From assembly GCF_006636215.1 (NCBI RefSeq), contig NZ_VIFM01000066.1, positions 1 through 47,130 of the forward strand: 47,130 bases of DNA, in the 5' to 3' direction. Source of the stretch: Myxococcus llanfairpwllgwyngyllgogerychwyrndrobwllllantysiliogogogochensis (lineage in GTDB: Bacteria; Myxococcota; Myxococcia; Myxococcales; Myxococcaceae). Below the pieces are notes generated by a model. It had not been told where the DNA came from. It did no database searches and saw nothing but the letters and a program-made list of their open reading frames with translations. Position 1 is the stretch's first letter; the number at the start of each line of letters is the position of its first letter. The position numbers and the translations under genes are program-made. Below are positions 1 through 8,513 of the stretch, piece by piece.

Positions 1-1191
1 GTGGGGGTGTGGGGGTGTTCCGGAACTGGAGCCCTCTCCGCTGGAGTCGCAGCCGTTCCAGGTATCCACCCTGGCCTGTTCACCCGAGGGAGCGCGGCGG
101 GTGAAGGTCGTCGTGCCGCCCGGGACGCCCCAGTCGCCGACGTTCACCTCCATGCCCACGGGCATCCGGGATGTGCAGGGTCCGCGGGCTCGGCTCTCTC
201 CCAGTTCGCCTCCTACGGTACGTTCGTCACGTTCTTCCGCACCTGGCAGGTGATGGACCCGCCGAGGCTCCAGGTGGAGCTGTGGCGCACGGATGGCTCG
301 GCCGAGGGGACGACGCAGCTCGTGAACCTCGGCGTCCTGAGTACCCTGTCGCCGAGCTACGTGCGGACCTCCAGCGCGCATCTGTTCTTCCTGTCCAGCC
401 CGGAGCACGGCACCGCGCTGTGGCGCACGAATGGGACGTCCGGCGGTACGGTCTTCGTCAAGCGACTGGATGCCAACGTGGTACCCGTGGTCGATGTCGG
501 AATCACCGAGGACGGGAGCACGGGACTCTTCACGCTCCGGGACGGGGTGAACACGGAGGTGTGGAAGTCGGACGGCACGGCCTCGGGCACGGTGCGGCTG
601 GAGTCTTTCGGTCGTGAGATGCGGATGCTCGGCTCGCTGGGCGCGCACGTGTACCTGACGAACGCGGACCCGGTGACGCAGCGGATGGGGCTGTATCGCG
701 TCGCGCAGGCGGGCGGAGGGAAGGCCACCGTCACCGTCCTGGAGAACCCCTACGCGGACCAGGAGGCTGCGTTCCCGTCTCTCCAGTCGTTCACCCGCTC
801 GGGAGGAAAGCTGTACTTCGCCGTGGCCATCAGCACTCCGGGGCCCGCGTATCGCGTGGTGAAGTTGTGGGTGACGGATGGCACAGCCACGCAGACGCGC
901 TCGATGCCTGGCTCGCTGAGCGTCTCCGACGAGTTCTCTTCGTCCGTCCATCCCATCGACGGCGGCGGGGTCATCTTCGCGGGAGCGGATTCGGCGGGCT
1001 CCTACACGAACCCCTGGGTGAGCTACGGCACCAACGCCACCACGGCGGAGGTGACGGCGACTCCGTCATTGGTGACGTCGTCGCCCGAACGCTTCGCTCG
1101 CGTCGGCGGCAGCATCTACTTCACCGCGATGGATGACACGGGCTGGTACCAGCTCTGGGCCGCGCCCGCCAACGTGTCCTGTACTCCGTAG
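1..1191 (+). CDS. ELWxxDGT-repeat protein, 5' partial and probably frameshifted
   Basis: The protein from about base 190 to the stop at 1191 carries repeated motifs of the type ELWRTDGS, ALWRTNGT, EVWKSDGT and KLWVTDGT, spaced by 40-80 residues. These are the ELWxxDGT repeats of secreted, probably beta-propeller-like proteins common in myxobacteria. The first 190 bases are open in this frame but read as low-quality protein. The +1 frame (from base 2) instead gives a convincing segment containing PELEPSPLESQPF and VKVVVPPGTPQSP. The real reading frame therefore probably shifts near 175-195, through a genuine frameshift or a sequence error. The true start lies upstream of the window. No catalytic residues are evident; cell-surface or secreted location is inferred from the family. 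Confidence 0.6.
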   Translation: MGVWGCSGTGALSAGVAAVPGIHPGLFTRGSAAGEGRRAARDAPVADVHLHAHGHPGCAGSAGSALSQFASYGTFVTFFRTWQVMDPPRLQVELWRTDGSAEGTTQLVNLGVLSTLSPSYVRTSSAHLFFLSSPEHGTALWRTNGTSGGTVFVKRLDANVVPVVDVGITEDGSTGLFTLRDGVNTEVWKSDGTASGTVRLESFGREMRMLGSLGAHVYLTNADPVTQRMGLYRVAQAGGGKATVTVLENPYADQEAAFPSLQSFTRSGGKLYFAVAISTPGPAYRVVKLWVTDGTATQTRSMPGSLSVSDEFSSSVHPIDGGGVIFAGADSAGSYTNPWVSYGTNATTAEVTATPSLVTSSPERFARVGGSIYFTAMDDTGWYQLWAAPANVSCTP

Positions 1192-1204
1192 CGACTGCTC
1201 GTGA

Positions 1205-1240
1205 CACGGGGACCTGGACGCATGGCTCCAGGTCCTCGTG
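1205..1240. terminator. Bidirectional hairpin between convergent genes
   Basis: A 13-bp stem (1205-1217 paired with 1228-1240, one G-T wobble) with a 10-base loop lies between the stop of the ELWxxDGT gene and the stop of the MoxR gene. There is no T-tract, so it may act on both strands as a simple or Rho-assisted terminator. Confidence 0.6.
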
Positions 1241-1258
1241 ACGTTCAGCGGACGCGCA

Positions 1259-2305
1259 TCACGTCAGGCCGAGCAGTCGAGGCACCTTCTCTTCGAGCAG
1301 GTCGATCTCCTCCCGCGTCTCTCCCAGGTAGGAGAGGAGCTGGAGGTCCTGCCGCTCCACCGCGCCGCCGTGGAAGATCCACGCGCGCGTGCGCAGCAGC
1401 CGGTAGAGCTTCACCAGCTTGCGGTCGCTGATGAACACGCCGTCCTCGCGCGTCAGCGTCTGCACCACGCGGCGGAACTCGCGCAGCAGCTCGTCGCGGA
1501 AGAACAGGTCACGGTCCTTCAGCTCTCTCCCGTCCGGCCCCATCTCCTTGCGCCCCATCATCAGCGTCAGGTAGCGGTGCGCCTTCAGGAGGTCTTCCAA
1601 CGTCGCGTGTCCTTCCGCCCACGGCTTCTGGTTCAGCTCGCGGTGTGTCTGGGACTCCAGGCCGGAGTCGAGCAGCTCCAGGAAGTAGCGGTCCTGCACC
1701 GGGCGACACGCGGCCTTCAGGCAGAAGCGGTCCTTGAGCGCGCCCAGCTCCGCGTGCTCGGGCAGCTCGTTCGTCGCCGCGAAGAGCACCTTGAGCTTCA
1801 CCGGCTGCGGCGCGCCGTCCTGATAGAACTTGCGCTCGTTGATGACCGTCAGCAGCGCATTGAGGATGGCCGAGCTCGCCTTGAACACCTCGTCCAGGAA
1901 CACCAGCTTCGCGGTGGGCAGCTTGCCGCCCTCGCGCCGGATGTAGCGGCCCTGGCGCAGGAGGTTGATGTCGATGGGGCCCAGGACTTCGGACGGCTCG
2001 GTGAAGCGCGTCAGCAGGTATTCGAAGTAGTCCTCGTTGGGGATGCGCAGCGCTTCGCGGAACTTGAGGACCAGGTCCGACTTCGCCGTGCCCGGGGGGC
2101 CCACCAGGAGCAGCGGCTCCTGCGCCACCGCCGCCACGGTCATCAGGTCCACCAGCGTCTGCTTGCCCACGAAGTGTCGCCCCAGTCCCTGTCGGAACCG
2201 GTTGAGCCGCTCGCGCAGCCCCTGCGCCTCGCGTGACAGCGCGTCGAACGTCAGCGCGGAGATGGGGTCGGCGACGGGCTCCTCCCGTCGGGGAACACTG
2301 CTCAT
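1259..2305 (-). CDS. MoxR-family AAA+ ATPase
   Basis: A 348-residue AAA+ ATPase of the MoxR/RavA type. Visible motifs are Walker A GPPGTAKS (residues 69-76), Walker B LVFLDEV (134-140), sensor-1 AATNE (176-180) and the arginine-bearing LKDRF (190-194). These match MoxR enzymes that remodel partner proteins, usually together with a von Willebrand A protein. Its ATG overlaps the stop of the upstream 1090-residue gene as ATGA, so translation is probably coupled. It is the last gene of the nine-gene minus-strand operon. No vWA gene follows it; the next gene is convergent. Role in the complex is inferred: ATP-driven remodelling alongside the FtsH-like protease encoded four genes upstream. Confidence 0.9.
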   Translation of the reverse strand: MSSVPRREEPVADPISALTFDALSREAQGLRERLNRFRQGLGRHFVGKQTLVDLMTVAAVAQEPLLLVGPPGTAKSDLVLKFREALRIPNEDYFEYLLTRFTEPSEVLGPIDINLLRQGRYIRREGGKLPTAKLVFLDEVFKASSAILNALLTVINERKFYQDGAPQPVKLKVLFAATNELPEHAELGALKDRFCLKAACRPVQDRYFLELLDSGLESQTHRELNQKPWAEGHATLEDLLKAHRYLTLMMGRKEMGPDGRELKDRDLFFRDELLREFRRVVQTLTREDGVFISDRKLVKLYRLLRTRAWIFHGGAVERQDLQLLSYLGETREEIDLLEEKVPRLLGLT

Positions 2306-5300
2306 GTACGGTCCTCCAACTCCTGATGGATGCGTCGCCGCACCAAGAACTCATCCTCGTCCAACCAGCTTCGTGCCCGCTCGCTCGCGCCCTGCGCCAC
2401 TTCCACATGACCCAGCACCAGCGCGTCCGCCAGCTCCACCACGGACAGACAGAAGTGGCTGTTGGTATTGAAGCTGTCCGTCACCGTGGCGAGCCCCTCC
2501 GACAGTCTCGCCAGTCCCGGCAGCGCGACGTTCGTCGGCGTATGCGCCAGTGCTCCCGCCAGACTTCGCGTCAGGGACATCCGCTCAGGGGGGGAGCCCT
2601 TCGCGGCGGCCAGCGCATCGAAGGCCATGTTGAACACCGGCAGCGCTTCGTCCACATGCCCGAGCATCGCCATTCCCGACGCGACACCCAGTCGCGCCGC
2701 CACGGGCGCCTTGGCCCGGGTGAGCAGACCTCGCGTCGCCGCCACCATCTCGCCCGTCTCGCGAGACAGGCCGACGCGACGCAGGCCGCGCAGGCTGGCC
2801 TCCAGGATGCCCGCGCCCCACGCGGGGGACTCCGGCGCAAGTCCGGCCAACACCAGCCGCAGCCGCCCCGCCAGTGACGTCGCGCGGTCCGCCCGGCCGA
2901 ACAGCGCCGCCAGGGTAAGCGCGTCACCCAGGAGTTGGGCCTGGGACTCTCCCGGGAGCCCCTCCATCGCTGAGACGAGTTCATCCAGCAGCGGCAGCGC
3001 CCGCGCAGGGGCCAGCCGAGGCAACGTCTCCAGCAAGCCGCCGATGAGGCGCAGTCGCTCGGGTGCGGGCAGGCGGGCTCCCGTGGCGCGCCTCACCAAC
3101 TGGACCACCTCGTGTGTCACCGTGGCCGCGTCGCGGATGTCTCGCAGCGCCGCGAACTCCTCGCCTCGCAGGTCGCGTGTCCCGCGTCCGAAGGCCCGGG
3201 CGGGGTCCAACCGTTCGCTGGGCTCCAACAGCGCGGAGGCCTGTCGCAGCCGGTCCACCTTGTAGCGCTGGAAGGTGGCCAGCGCGTTGAGCTCCGCGGA
3301 GATGTCCGTGGGCAGCGGAGTCTCCAGCGGCTCGCCCTCCAGCGCTTGCGCCACGCGTGCGCCATAGGCCCGCGACAGGAACCCATGGATGGGCTCCTTC
3401 GTGTCGAGCGCCGCCGTGGCCGAGGCCACCAGCGCCCGCGCGCGGTCCGCCTGTCCCAGCCTCGCGAGGCCACAGGCGAAGACGAGGCGGACATAGGCCT
3501 GGGTCAATTCGGCGGGCGCCTCCACGGAGGAGCGCCGACGCGCGGTGCGCTCGAAGCGGTCCAGCAGCGCGTCCAGTTGTGCCGCGAGCCGAGGCAGGGC
3601 CGACGCATCCGTGCCGCCCCGCAGGAAGCGCGGGACATCGCGCGAGAGGGAGAGCCCCCGCTGGAGCATCTCCAGCAGTCGGTCCCCCGTCCTCGCGAGG
3701 CTCAGCGGGTCGCCCCCCGCGAGCGTGTCCAGCGCGGCGCGCGAGAGCCACAGCGTGCGCACGTCGAGCGCGGTGTCGTGGCGATCCAACCAGCGCTGCA
3801 GCGCGGGCATATCCCCCGGTGGCGTCCGTGGAGACGTCAGCGCACCCAGGACGAGCCCGCTGGCGAAGCTGCGCACGTCGTCCTCGGAGGGCGTGGCGCG
3901 GGCCAGAAGTTCGGCCCGCGAGGCACCCGCGCGGGACTCCGCCTCCGCCCAGCGCACGGCCAGCTCCGTGGCTTCCGCGCCCGAGGTGTTCCAGAGCGCG
4001 CGTGTCCAGCACAGCGCCGCGTCGCGCCCTCGGCCGAGCTGACCATTCAGCTCCGCCATGTGAACCCAAAGCGCCTGTCGCTCGGGAGCATCGGCGGGAA
4101 CATCCAGTTCGAGGAAGGACTTCTCCGCGACCGTGAGGGCTTCCTCGGCGGCACCGAGCTGCGCGGGTGTGAGTGGCTCCAGGAGGGTCCCCACGCCTCG
4201 GGACGACGAGCGCTTCGTCGTCGCTGGCTGCGCCGGCTCGACGGGCTCCGGCACGGGCGCCTGCCCTCGTCGCGTGCGGCGGGTGCTTCGTGTCGACGTG
4301 TTCGGGTCCTCGCTCTCCCCGGTGGGAGCGGGGCCCGCCGCACCGGGCATCCACTCGCCGTCCGCGGATTCGATGGCGCCGAAATCGAACGTGGCCCCCT
4401 TCACCCACGGCTCAAGGGCCGCGGCGGCGGTGTCCACCACGTAGTCCACCCAGGACTCGAGTGGCTGGAAGGCCTGCTCGGGGATTCGCTCCGCGCGGAA
4501 GCCGCCGGCGCCCGTGGGGTGCAACCAGGTGACGGTGTCCGGTACGGGTGCGAGGAGCGCGCGCAGCCGGTCTCTGCGCACGGGCGGCTCCAGCAGGCCG
4601 TCACAGGGCAGATAGAGGTCCGCGAGCTGGGGTAGCGGCGAATAGGCCATGGCGGACAGGCCCAGCTCCGGTGGCCGCTCGCGGCCATGCCGTGCTCGCA
4701 GGATGATGCACGGCGCGTCGGCGGGCCCGGTCACCGCGAAGCGAAGCTGCGCGAGCAAGGCTTCCGGCAACGTGTGGACCAGCGACTCGACCTGCGCCAC
4801 GGCGTTCTCGCGCAGCACCCAGAGACTCGCGGCCTCCGTGCGCGCGGCCCGAGTGAGCCTCATGTGGACGGAGAGCCGGCCCGGCGCGGCCGAGGGCGTC
4901 CAGTCCTCCGCGGGCTCGGGGAGCCGCAGGTCCGTGAGCTGATACAGGTCCGTCCACGGCCCGTCCGGCGCCGTCAGCCACGGGCCTTCGCCGGGAATGA
5001 GCAGCACGGTGCCAGGCGCGGGCAGGAGCGTGCGCGCGAGCGGATGCACGTGGCCCAGCTCCACCCAGACGGAAGTCTGCCCAGGCACCGCGGGCACGAA
5101 GGCTCGCAGGCCCCCCGCGCGGTCCATCGCTCCGGTGAGCGTGAAGTAGGGCGGGGCGGAGGCGCGCAGCAGGGCGCGCTGACCCTTCTTCTTCTCGGCG
5201 AAGCAGACCTCCTGGCGGTCACACCCGAGGCGCAGCAGCTCGCCCGCGAGCGACAACAGCCCGTCGCCATCCACGGGCAGGAACAACACCGCGCCCAGGG

Positions 5301-5574
5301 GCGCGCTCTCGACGGGGACCCGACGCGGGGCCAGCAGCTCCGCCCAGCACAGCACGGAGTCCTCCGCGCGAGGTGCCTTCGCGTCGGCCTCGATGCCGAA
5401 AGTCGCCAGCTCCGCGAGCACGGCCTTCGACAAGGGCGCCTGGGACGTGACGTGGAGCACACCCTCGGCGGACCGACGGTAGCGGGCCGGCGTGGCCTGG
5501 ACTTCGGGAGGGACGAGGCGGGAGGTCAGCGCGAGGTGGAGCGCTTCCTCGGTGGGAAACACGAGCGTGGACAT
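2302..5574 (-). CDS. Large unknown protein of the FtsH/MoxR operon (1090 aa)
   Basis: No enzyme motif was recognised. Residues 1 to about 410 look like a mixed beta/alpha region with several tryptophans and repeated hydrophobic strands. Residues about 411-465 form a Pro/Ser/Thr/Arg-rich linker. Residues 466-1090 are strongly alpha-helical and rich in Leu, Ala, Arg and Glu, like TPR or HEAT-type scaffolds. There is no signal peptide or membrane segment, so a cytoplasmic location is likely. Its ATG overlaps the preceding stop by one base (TGATG) and its stop overlaps the MoxR start (ATGA). By position it is likely the scaffold or substrate-recognition component ('X' protein) of the complex. No MIDAS motif was found, so it does not appear to supply a vWA domain. 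Confidence 0.85.
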   Translation of the reverse strand: MSTLVFPTEEALHLALTSRLVPPEVQATPARYRRSAEGVLHVTSQAPLSKAVLAELATFGIEADAKAPRAEDSVLCWAELLAPRRVPVESAPLGAVLFLPVDGDGLLSLAGELLRLGCDRQEVCFAEKKKGQRALLRASAPPYFTLTGAMDRAGGLRAFVPAVPGQTSVWVELGHVHPLARTLLPAPGTVLLIPGEGPWLTAPDGPWTDLYQLTDLRLPEPAEDWTPSAAPGRLSVHMRLTRAARTEAASLWVLRENAVAQVESLVHTLPEALLAQLRFAVTGPADAPCIILRARHGRERPPELGLSAMAYSPLPQLADLYLPCDGLLEPPVRRDRLRALLAPVPDTVTWLHPTGAGGFRAERIPEQAFQPLESWVDYVVDTAAAALEPWVKGATFDFGAIESADGEWMPGAAGPAPTGESEDPNTSTRSTRRTRRGQAPVPEPVEPAQPATTKRSSSRGVGTLLEPLTPAQLGAAEEALTVAEKSFLELDVPADAPERQALWVHMAELNGQLGRGRDAALCWTRALWNTSGAEATELAVRWAEAESRAGASRAELLARATPSEDDVRSFASGLVLGALTSPRTPPGDMPALQRWLDRHDTALDVRTLWLSRAALDTLAGGDPLSLARTGDRLLEMLQRGLSLSRDVPRFLRGGTDASALPRLAAQLDALLDRFERTARRRSSVEAPAELTQAYVRLVFACGLARLGQADRARALVASATAALDTKEPIHGFLSRAYGARVAQALEGEPLETPLPTDISAELNALATFQRYKVDRLRQASALLEPSERLDPARAFGRGTRDLRGEEFAALRDIRDAATVTHEVVQLVRRATGARLPAPERLRLIGGLLETLPRLAPARALPLLDELVSAMEGLPGESQAQLLGDALTLAALFGRADRATSLAGRLRLVLAGLAPESPAWGAGILEASLRGLRRVGLSRETGEMVAATRGLLTRAKAPVAARLGVASGMAMLGHVDEALPVFNMAFDALAAAKGSPPERMSLTRSLAGALAHTPTNVALPGLARLSEGLATVTDSFNTNSHFCLSVVELADALVLGHVEVAQGASERARSWLDEDEFLVRRRIHQELEDRT

Positions 5575-5840
5575 CAGGCCTTCTGGCTCACCTTCTCGAC
5601 GGTGCTCTCAGACGTGGACTCGGGCTGGGCGGCCTGACCGGACGGGGTGTCTCGCTGGACGATGATGCGGCCCACCTCAGAGGCCTTGAGCGCGCCCCCG
5701 GCGATGAGCTGGTCCACGAGGCGACGGTGCTCCTCCTCGTGCTCCATGGGAAGCGCGTCGGAGTCGCTCTCGTACTGGATGACGATGTCCTTGCGACCCG
5801 TCTGGGGATTCACCAGGAGACGGAGGATGAGACTAGCCAT
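5574..5840 (-). CDS. Small accessory protein of the FtsH/MoxR operon (88 aa)
   Basis: An 88-residue protein beginning MASLILRLLVNPQTGRKD, with an acidic middle (YESDSDALPMEHEEEH) and a low-complexity Ser/Thr/Gln tail. The longer open frame further upstream is only a shadow of the FtsH-like gene. The ATG at 5840 gives an 8-base overlap with that gene's stop, and the protein fits exactly between its two neighbours. It resembles the small 'X' proteins that accompany FtsH in predicted ternary systems; which numbered family it belongs to cannot be decided here. Predicted cytoplasmic; molecular role unknown. Confidence 0.8.
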   Translation of the reverse strand: MASLILRLLVNPQTGRKDIVIQYESDSDALPMEHEEEHRRLVDQLIAGGALKASEVGRIIVQRDTPSGQAAQPESTSESTVEKVSQKA

Positions 5841-7950
5841 GGGCCGGCTCCTTCTGCGACGCCAGCGTGGGCGCCAGGTGGACGAATGCCTCGCGGTCCA
5901 GCACCTTGCGCTCGAGCAACAAGTCCCGAAGCGCGATGAGGCGAGTCTTCTCCCGGTGGAGGATGTCGCGGGCCCGGGCGCGCTGCACCTCCAGCACCTC
6001 CTGCACAGCGGCCTCCAGCGTGCCGCGTGTCGCATCGGAGAGCGCATGCCGTTCCGCGTCCCGTCCCGGGGCGTCGAACCGGCGCACGGGAATTCCGTCG
6101 CCACCCATGCCGAGCATCTCCACCAGCTCGCGGGCAATCTCGGTGGCGCGCTCCAGGTCATGGGCGCTGCCGATGGACAGGTCCTCCAGGAGCAACGCCT
6201 CCGCCTCGCGTCCGCCAAAAAGCATGCAGATGCTGTCCAGCAACTGGCTGCGCGTGACGACGTAGCGATGCGCGGGGTCCGCGTACTGCACGAAGCCGAG
6301 CATGCCGGCCAGGTCTCCGCGAATGCTGATGCGGTCGATGGCGGGAGCGCTGGGACAGAACAGCGCGCACACGGCGTGGCCGGCCTCGTGAGTGGCCACG
6401 ACCTTCTCCTCGGCGGACGTGAGCTCCGGCCGGTCCAGGAAGTCCGTGAGGGCCTTCTCCACGTCCACCGGCTCGGTGGGGGTCTGCGTTGCATCCCTCA
6501 GCCGACGCCGGGCCAGGGCCCGACACAGCGCCTGGATGTGGTCACCGGAGAAGCGCGTGCCCGTGCCCTCGACGCGGTCTCCGGTGCGCTTCACCGCGTA
6601 GTCGAGCGCCCGCTCCGTCATGCCCAGGGCCAGCTTCTTGTCGTAGATGGACAGGATGGCCCGGCGGTCCGTGCTGTTGGGGTAGGGGATGCAGAGCTGG
6701 AACTCGAAGCGGCCCGGACGCAGCAGCGCGGGGTCCAGCGACTCCACGAAGTTGGTGGTGCCCACCACGAAGACGAGCTCCTCCTTGCGGAAGCCGTCCA
6801 TCTCCGTGAGGAGCTGGTTCACCATGGAGTGTTCCACGCCGGAGCCCGTGTACGTGCCGCGCGCCGCAGCGAAGGAGTCCAGCTCGTCGAAGATGATGAT
6901 GCTGGGCGCGGCCTGACGGGCGCGGATGAAGATCTGCCGGAGGTTCTCCTCGCTCTCGCCCACCCAGCGGCTCTTCAGCTCCGGGCCGCTCACCACCAGC
7001 ACCGCGGCGCCCAGCGACGAGGCCATCGCCTTGGCGAAGAGCGTCTTGCCGGTGCCCGGCGGGCCCCAGAAAATCATCCCCCGGGGCAGCAGGCCCTCCA
7101 CGCGCTTCACCGCCTCCGGGTCCGACAGCGTCTCCTTGTGCGCGAGCACGTCGAGAATCTCTCGCTGGAGGCGCTCCTTCACCTTCGCGTAGCCGCCAAT
7201 CTCCGTGTGCAGGTCAATCTCCGGCACGTTGAGCGAGCCGCTCAGTGTGGCCGAGCGGAGCTGCGCGAAGGCGGGCCTCGCGTCGCTGGGATAGTCCTCG
7301 CCGGTGATGGCCCCGAGCAACCGCCGCAGTCGCACGGCATTCACGCCGGACACGTGCTTGTAGAGCGAGTAGGGCTGGAGGCCCCGGCCGAACTTGCGAC
7401 ACTCGCGCTGAGTGACGAGGTAGCGCAGCCGCTCGCGACTGACGCCGAGGATGCTCTCCTTGTGGGGGAACAGGTTCTCGATGACCCGTGGCAGCGGGAA
7501 CGACGGGTCCTTGAAGCCCACCCAGAGCATCTCCGGGTTTTCATACAGCAGCGGAATCACCTCGCGCGCCTCGGACGTGAGGCCGCCGCTGCTGGTGGTG
7601 AGCAGGTCGAGATGGGGCAGCACGACGATGCGCTCGCGCACCGCGCCTCGCACCGCGTCGCGCAACTGGCCGATGAGCGTGGCCATCATGCTGGGCGCGG
7701 GCATTCCGGGTGGTGGCTCCGCGGCGGCGCGGCCATCCAGGTAGAGGAACTGCTTGCCGTCCTTCTTCAACCTGTCCCGCAGGCACTTGTAGAAGTACGG
7801 CGTCAGCTCCTTGTCCGCCTCCACCATCACCGGGAGGCCTCGCAGCAGCGCCTCGCACAGGCGTCCCAGCTCGGCGGGATACGCGGCCTCCACCGCGGCG
7901 AAGGGCGTCAGCTCCGTGGGGAGGGACTCCTCGGGGATGCGCTGACTCAT
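5833..7950 (-). CDS. Soluble FtsH-like AAA+ zinc metalloprotease
   Basis: A 705-residue protein with an FtsH-type core. Residues about 30-210 look like a degenerate AAA module: it has a Walker-B-like strand (VVLPHLD, 109-115) but no P-loop. The active AAA+ domain has Walker A GPPGTGKT (296-303), Walker B IIIFDELD (351-358) and a second region of homology ending RPGRFE (411-416). The M41-type peptidase has HEAGH (521-525) and the likely third zinc ligand D598 within AHDLERAT. Unlike housekeeping FtsH there is no N-terminal transmembrane pair, so it should be cytosolic. It overlaps its neighbours by 4 and 8 bases. Expected activity is ATP-dependent unfolding and proteolysis; the substrate is unknown, presumably presented by the operon's other proteins. 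Confidence 0.92.
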   Translation of the reverse strand: MSQRIPEESLPTELTPFAAVEAAYPAELGRLCEALLRGLPVMVEADKELTPYFYKCLRDRLKKDGKQFLYLDGRAAAEPPPGMPAPSMMATLIGQLRDAVRGAVRERIVVLPHLDLLTTSSGGLTSEAREVIPLLYENPEMLWVGFKDPSFPLPRVIENLFPHKESILGVSRERLRYLVTQRECRKFGRGLQPYSLYKHVSGVNAVRLRRLLGAITGEDYPSDARPAFAQLRSATLSGSLNVPEIDLHTEIGGYAKVKERLQREILDVLAHKETLSDPEAVKRVEGLLPRGMIFWGPPGTGKTLFAKAMASSLGAAVLVVSGPELKSRWVGESEENLRQIFIRARQAAPSIIIFDELDSFAAARGTYTGSGVEHSMVNQLLTEMDGFRKEELVFVVGTTNFVESLDPALLRPGRFEFQLCIPYPNSTDRRAILSIYDKKLALGMTERALDYAVKRTGDRVEGTGTRFSGDHIQALCRALARRRLRDATQTPTEPVDVEKALTDFLDRPELTSAEEKVVATHEAGHAVCALFCPSAPAIDRISIRGDLAGMLGFVQYADPAHRYVVTRSQLLDSICMLFGGREAEALLLEDLSIGSAHDLERATEIARELVEMLGMGGDGIPVRRFDAPGRDAERHALSDATRGTLEAAVQEVLEVQRARARDILHREKTRLIALRDLLLERKVLDREAFVHLAPTLASQKEPAHG

Positions 7951-8513
7951 ACGCGAACCTTGATGGTGAGCGAGCCCGTGGCCGCGTCTTCGTGAATCTC
8001 CTCCACCGTGCCCAGCTGCGACGCGCGCACCTTGAGGGCCTCGCCCGTCACCTTGTTGGCGATGGAGTCCAGCTCCGACTTGAGGTCCCTGAGCCGTCCT
8101 TCAAGCCGCCGGGTGATATCCTCGCGCAGCGACTCGGTGGCGTCCTGGGTCTGGTCCTCCAGCTTCGCCCGCGCCTTCTCCCGCGCGAGCTTCTTCGTCG
8201 CCTCGGATCCGTCCGGGGTGTGGGAGAGGACCTCGCCCGTCGCCCTCAGCTCCACCGACGCTTCGTCCGACAACGTGACGCTCACCTCGCCGGTGGTGAC
8301 GTCCACGGCCACGCGCACGCCGTCGGCCTCGACGCGCACCGCCACGTCGCCCTCTTGCGTGAAGCCTCGGTTCGCCAGCTCCGAGGCGAGCAGGCCCGCC
8401 GTCTCCTCGCGAGACAGCAAGGGCAACAGCTCCAGCTTGGAGCACACGCCGTCCTCGGCCTGGACGATGCGGTTGAGGGATTCGGAGACGGAGATTCGAT
8501 AGGCGCGGCTCAT
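7947..8513 (-). CDS. Unknown coiled-coil protein of the FtsH/MoxR operon (188 aa)
   Basis: A 188-residue acidic protein. The first ~90 residues appear beta-rich, with alternating Val/Glu strands such as VAVRVEADGVRVAVDV. Residues about 95-150 are highly charged and helical with heptad-like spacing, suggesting a coiled coil. The C terminus ends in a short strand, GSLTIKVRV. No membrane segment, signal peptide or catalytic motif is visible. The start overlaps the upstream stop (ATGA) and the stop overlaps the FtsH-like start (ATGA). The position directly before the protease suggests an adaptor or regulator. Function is not recognised from sequence alone. Confidence 0.8.
   Translation of the reverse strand: MSRAYRISVSESLNRIVQAEDGVCSKLELLPLLSREETAGLLASELANRGFTQEGDVAVRVEADGVRVAVDVTTGEVSVTLSDEASVELRATGEVLSHTPDGSEATKKLAREKARAKLEDQTQDATESLREDITRRLEGRLRDLKSELDSIANKVTGEALKVRASQLGTVEEIHEDAATGSLTIKVRV

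Noticed and set aside
5647..7995. 782-residue open frame on the plus strand
   Set aside because: Antisense to the FtsH-like gene, whose catalytic motifs are intact.
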